Assembly: GCA_964352815.1 (NCBI GenBank)
Contig: CAYGTO010000002.1
Coordinates: forward strand, 154,872 to 218,871
DNA from: CAYGTO01 sp964352815
GTDB lineage: Bacteria > Pseudomonadota > Alphaproteobacteria > Rickettsiales > UBA3002
Direction of reading: 5' to 3'
Length of the DNA: 64,000 nucleotides
Both the position numbers and the translations under genes were made by a program. The first letter of the stretch is position 1. The number at the start of each line of letters is the position of its first letter. The notes below the pieces were generated by a model. The model worked only from the letters and a program-made list of their open reading frames with translations. It was not told the origin of the DNA and made no database searches. Shown piece after piece: positions 62,089 to 64,000 of the stretch.

Positions 62089-62853
62089 TCAGAACTGCCG
62101 GCGTCTGAAGTCGACGATAGCCATCACAATCAACAGAATGATGAAAATGCTGCCTTGTAGCGCATAACGGTATATTTCATTGTAACTCGACACACCATAA
62201 ATCAGCCATTGCCCCTTCACAAAGAAGTCGAGCCGTGGAATCACCATTGAAATCGTGTTCAGCGTGAAACGCGTCACTTCCGTAATCAGCGGATCATCAA
62301 ACACCACACCTTTTTGAATGGTCGCAGTGAAGAAGCCCATCATGCGAGACAGCGCATAAAGCCCCATCGTCGCCAGAACCGAGAACACCGCGCTGCGGAG
62401 CGTGAGCGCGGCGAATAATGCCATCACAGACACAAGCCATGCCTCGAGTAACAGGCTCGTGCTCCATGCTAGCATGCCATTACTGTTCAGCGGATTGCTG
62501 TAATACACCGCAGCGATCGCAACCAAGCACAGTATGGTCGCCACCACCATAAAGCCAAACGCATAGGAGAGCACCAGGTTTGACCGCGAGATCGGCCGCG
62601 AAAGTAACACATCAATCTCCTTACTATCAAACGCACTGCGAATATGAAAACACACAAACACAATAATAGAGACCATAAGCATGATACGCGAAGAGGAGGC
62701 GACAAACGACAGGGTCATCTGGCCAGGCTCGAGGAGTGCAGTGCTTCCCAAAATATGAGAAATGAAGGCACCGAGCATAATGCCGGCAATCAAAGCGAAG
62801 AACAGCCAATCACGAAGCGCTGTGAGCAATATATAGCGAATATTTGTGAACAT
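62089..62853 (-). CDS. ABC-2 type transporter permease
   Basis: A 254-residue protein with six hydrophobic segments (near 15-35, 50-72, 97-120, 130-160, 167-190 and 228-250) and the ABC-2 permease pattern SAFDSKEIDVLLSRPISRSNLVLSYAFGF. Such permeases need an ATPase partner; none is in the window, and it may lie beyond base 64000 or elsewhere. It is 38 bp downstream of the secretin gene. The substrate is unknown. Confidence 0.82.
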   Translation of the reverse strand: MFTNIRYILLTALRDWLFFALIAGIMLGAFISHILGSTALLEPGQMTLSFVASSSRIMLMVSIIVFVCFHIRSAFDSKEIDVLLSRPISRSNLVLSYAFGFMVVATILCLVAIAAVYYSNPLNSNGMLAWSTSLLLEAWLVSVMALFAALTLRSAVFSVLATMGLYALSRMMGFFTATIQKGVVFDDPLITEVTRFTLNTISMVIPRLDFFVKGQWLIYGVSSYNEIYRYALQGSIFIILLIVMAIVDFRRRQF

Positions 62854-62891
62854 GGTTTACCTCATTCTTTTCCACCCACGCATTGACGGGA

Positions 62892-64000
62892 TTAGAAGCT
62901 CAATGGGCGCGGATCATCCGTGAATTTCTCGTAAATCAGGCGGTCTGTGTCATGGTACGAGCCTTCAGAACTCACAATCGTCGCTTTGATAAAGATGATA
63001 AGCTCTGTTTTCGAACTCACCTTCTGTGTCGATTTAAACGCGTTCCCTATAAATGGAATCTCACTCAATCCGGGCACACCCGTATCATTATTTTGCACCG
63101 CATCTTCAAGCAATCCACCAATGACTAACACCTGACCACTTTTGAGCTTCATAATCGAATCAAGCTCTCTTACCTCCACAATCGGGCGTTGGACGAAGGT
63201 GTCAGCGTTGTTTACCGGCGGCTCTTCAACTGAGAGAATCTGCGAAAGCGTTGGACGTACATTCAAAGTGACTTCGTTGCTATCAAGATTGATCGATGGA
63301 ATGATCGACAACAAGATACCAACAGGAACGGTAAAGGTTTGCACTTCTGTTGACTCAACGGTGGTGGTGGCGCTTTCTGTTGCTGTCGTATCTGCTTGCT
63401 GGGTTACCTCAAAGAAAACTCGGTTTTCCGCAAAGGTAAGCACCGCTTGCTGGTTGTTTGTGGCATGCAGACGGGGGCTTGAGAGCGTGCGTGTCGTGCC
63501 AAATTGTTCAGTGAGCGACACCACAGAGTTCAAATCAAAACCCAAAATTTGTGAATCAATGATCGTGAACGATGCCAAGGCATCAGCGCTAAAATCTTCA
63601 TCGGCAATAAAGTCAAGATCAAGCCCTTGAGCCGACCCATTATCGAGCGCACTCCAATCAATTCCGCTACGGAATGCTTCGTCTAGCTCAACCTCTACAA
63701 TCTTCGCTTCAATCAACACTTGAGCAGACGCATTTCGCTTGAGAATGTTCAAATACTCGCCAACCGCACGATGCTGACGATCCGTCGCTGAAACAGAAAG
63801 CAGCCCCGCCTGACGGTTTAACACAAAATCCTGGCCCACTGCCGCTAGCTGCGGAGCAGCCGCACCATCTTGCGCACCATTGTTAAGCTGAGACGGGTCC
63901 GTTTGATTAAGAAGCAGCGTCACATTAGCTTCCAGCGCCTCCCACAAATCACTAGTGGTTTCAATATCGATGGTAGATTCAGAGCCTGTTGCAATAGCAC
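62892..64000 (-). CDS. MshL/PilQ-type secretin, N-terminus outside the window
   Basis: The frame stays open to the window edge, so only the C-terminal about 369 residues are seen. They hold part of an N-domain (SDLWEALEANVTLLL, then AGLLSVSATDRQHRAVGEYLNIL) and a full secretin core (ASAQVLIEAKIVEVELDEAFRSGIDW, RTLSSPRLHATNNQQAVL, VGILLSIIPSINLDSNEVTLNVRPTLSQI, VLVIGGLLEDAVQNNDTGVPGLSEIPFIGNAFK). The core and start motifs resemble MshL of MSHA-type pili more than GspD. It probably forms an outer-membrane gate for a pilus or type II-like system encoded beyond the edge. Confidence 0.88.
   Translation of the reverse strand, partial: AIATGSESTIDIETTSDLWEALEANVTLLLNQTDPSQLNNGAQDGAAAPQLAAVGQDFVLNRQAGLLSVSATDRQHRAVGEYLNILKRNASAQVLIEAKIVEVELDEAFRSGIDWSALDNGSAQGLDLDFIADEDFSADALASFTIIDSQILGFDLNSVVSLTEQFGTTRTLSSPRLHATNNQQAVLTFAENRVFFEVTQQADTTATESATTTVESTEVQTFTVPVGILLSIIPSINLDSNEVTLNVRPTLSQILSVEEPPVNNADTFVQRPIVEVRELDSIMKLKSGQVLVIGGLLEDAVQNNDTGVPGLSEIPFIGNAFKSTQKVSSKTELIIFIKATIVSSEGSYHDTDRLIYEKFTDDPRPLSF

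Overview
The window is a stretch of alphaproteobacterial chromosome with moderate GC (roughly 50-55 %, judged by eye). The gene orders are classic for that class: rpmE / yebC-ruvC-ruvA-ruvB-ybgC-tolQRAB-pal-cpoB-tilS-ftsH; a transaminase-hom-glpX-recJ run; rplM-rpsI-argC; rplU-rpmA-obgE-proB; proA-nadD-rsfS-rlmH-gpmI-envC-ctpA-deacetylase-rppH; and rpmH-rnpA-yidD-yidC-engB-argB. A class I PHA synthase, a DUF3333-type PstA and a Tol-Pal system indicate a free-living, Gram-negative, polyester-storing cell. I cannot name a genus.

Layout. Bases 1-11000 form a long minus-strand housekeeping block for recombination (ruvCAB), envelope integrity (tol-pal) and tRNA-Ile lysidine synthesis (tilS), ending in the first codons of ftsH. 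All four gaps of yebC-ruvC-ruvA-ruvB-ybgC hold palindromic repeats. One of them is a complete cassette: a small GIY-YIG nuclease gene between perfect 31-bp inverted repeats. Bases 11000-22100 are accessory: a TpsB outer-membrane transporter gene facing a 7.4-kb gene for its repeat-rich TpsA exoprotein, then an unrecognised membrane protein. Bases 22100-31500 carry phaC, a lipoprotein gene, the transaminase-hom-glpX-recJ operon, tRNA-Glu with a near-consensus promoter, and an exported glutathione peroxidase.

Bases 31500-41150 hold a second unrecognised membrane protein, a gamma-carbonic anhydrase-like protein, argC, rpsI-rplM, a PAS protein, and a phosphate region reduced to pstB-pstA-pstC plus phoR, with no pstS, phoU or phoB. 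Bases 41160-53500 run on the plus strand from ribosomal proteins through proline and NAD synthesis to the envC-ctpA-deacetylase-rppH envelope cluster. Bases 53500-57770 return to the minus strand with argB, engB and the rpmH-rnpA-yidD-yidC membrane-insertion cluster. The last 6 kb contain a sensor kinase, panB, a membrane-anchored AraC regulator, and a minus-strand series of MshL-like secretin (cut by the window edge), ABC-2 permease and TPR-like protein that may belong to a pilus or secretion locus continuing beyond base 64000.

The least conventional features are the repeat elements: the GIY-YIG cassette with related palindromes; a second dispersed family of about 70-85 bp in three copies, two ending just before a start codon (ruvA, rpmA); two long hairpins ending on stop codons; and a 15-bp inverted repeat between tpsA and its divergent neighbour. 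The convergent tpsB/tpsA pair and the two unrecognised membrane proteins are the other candidates for new biology.
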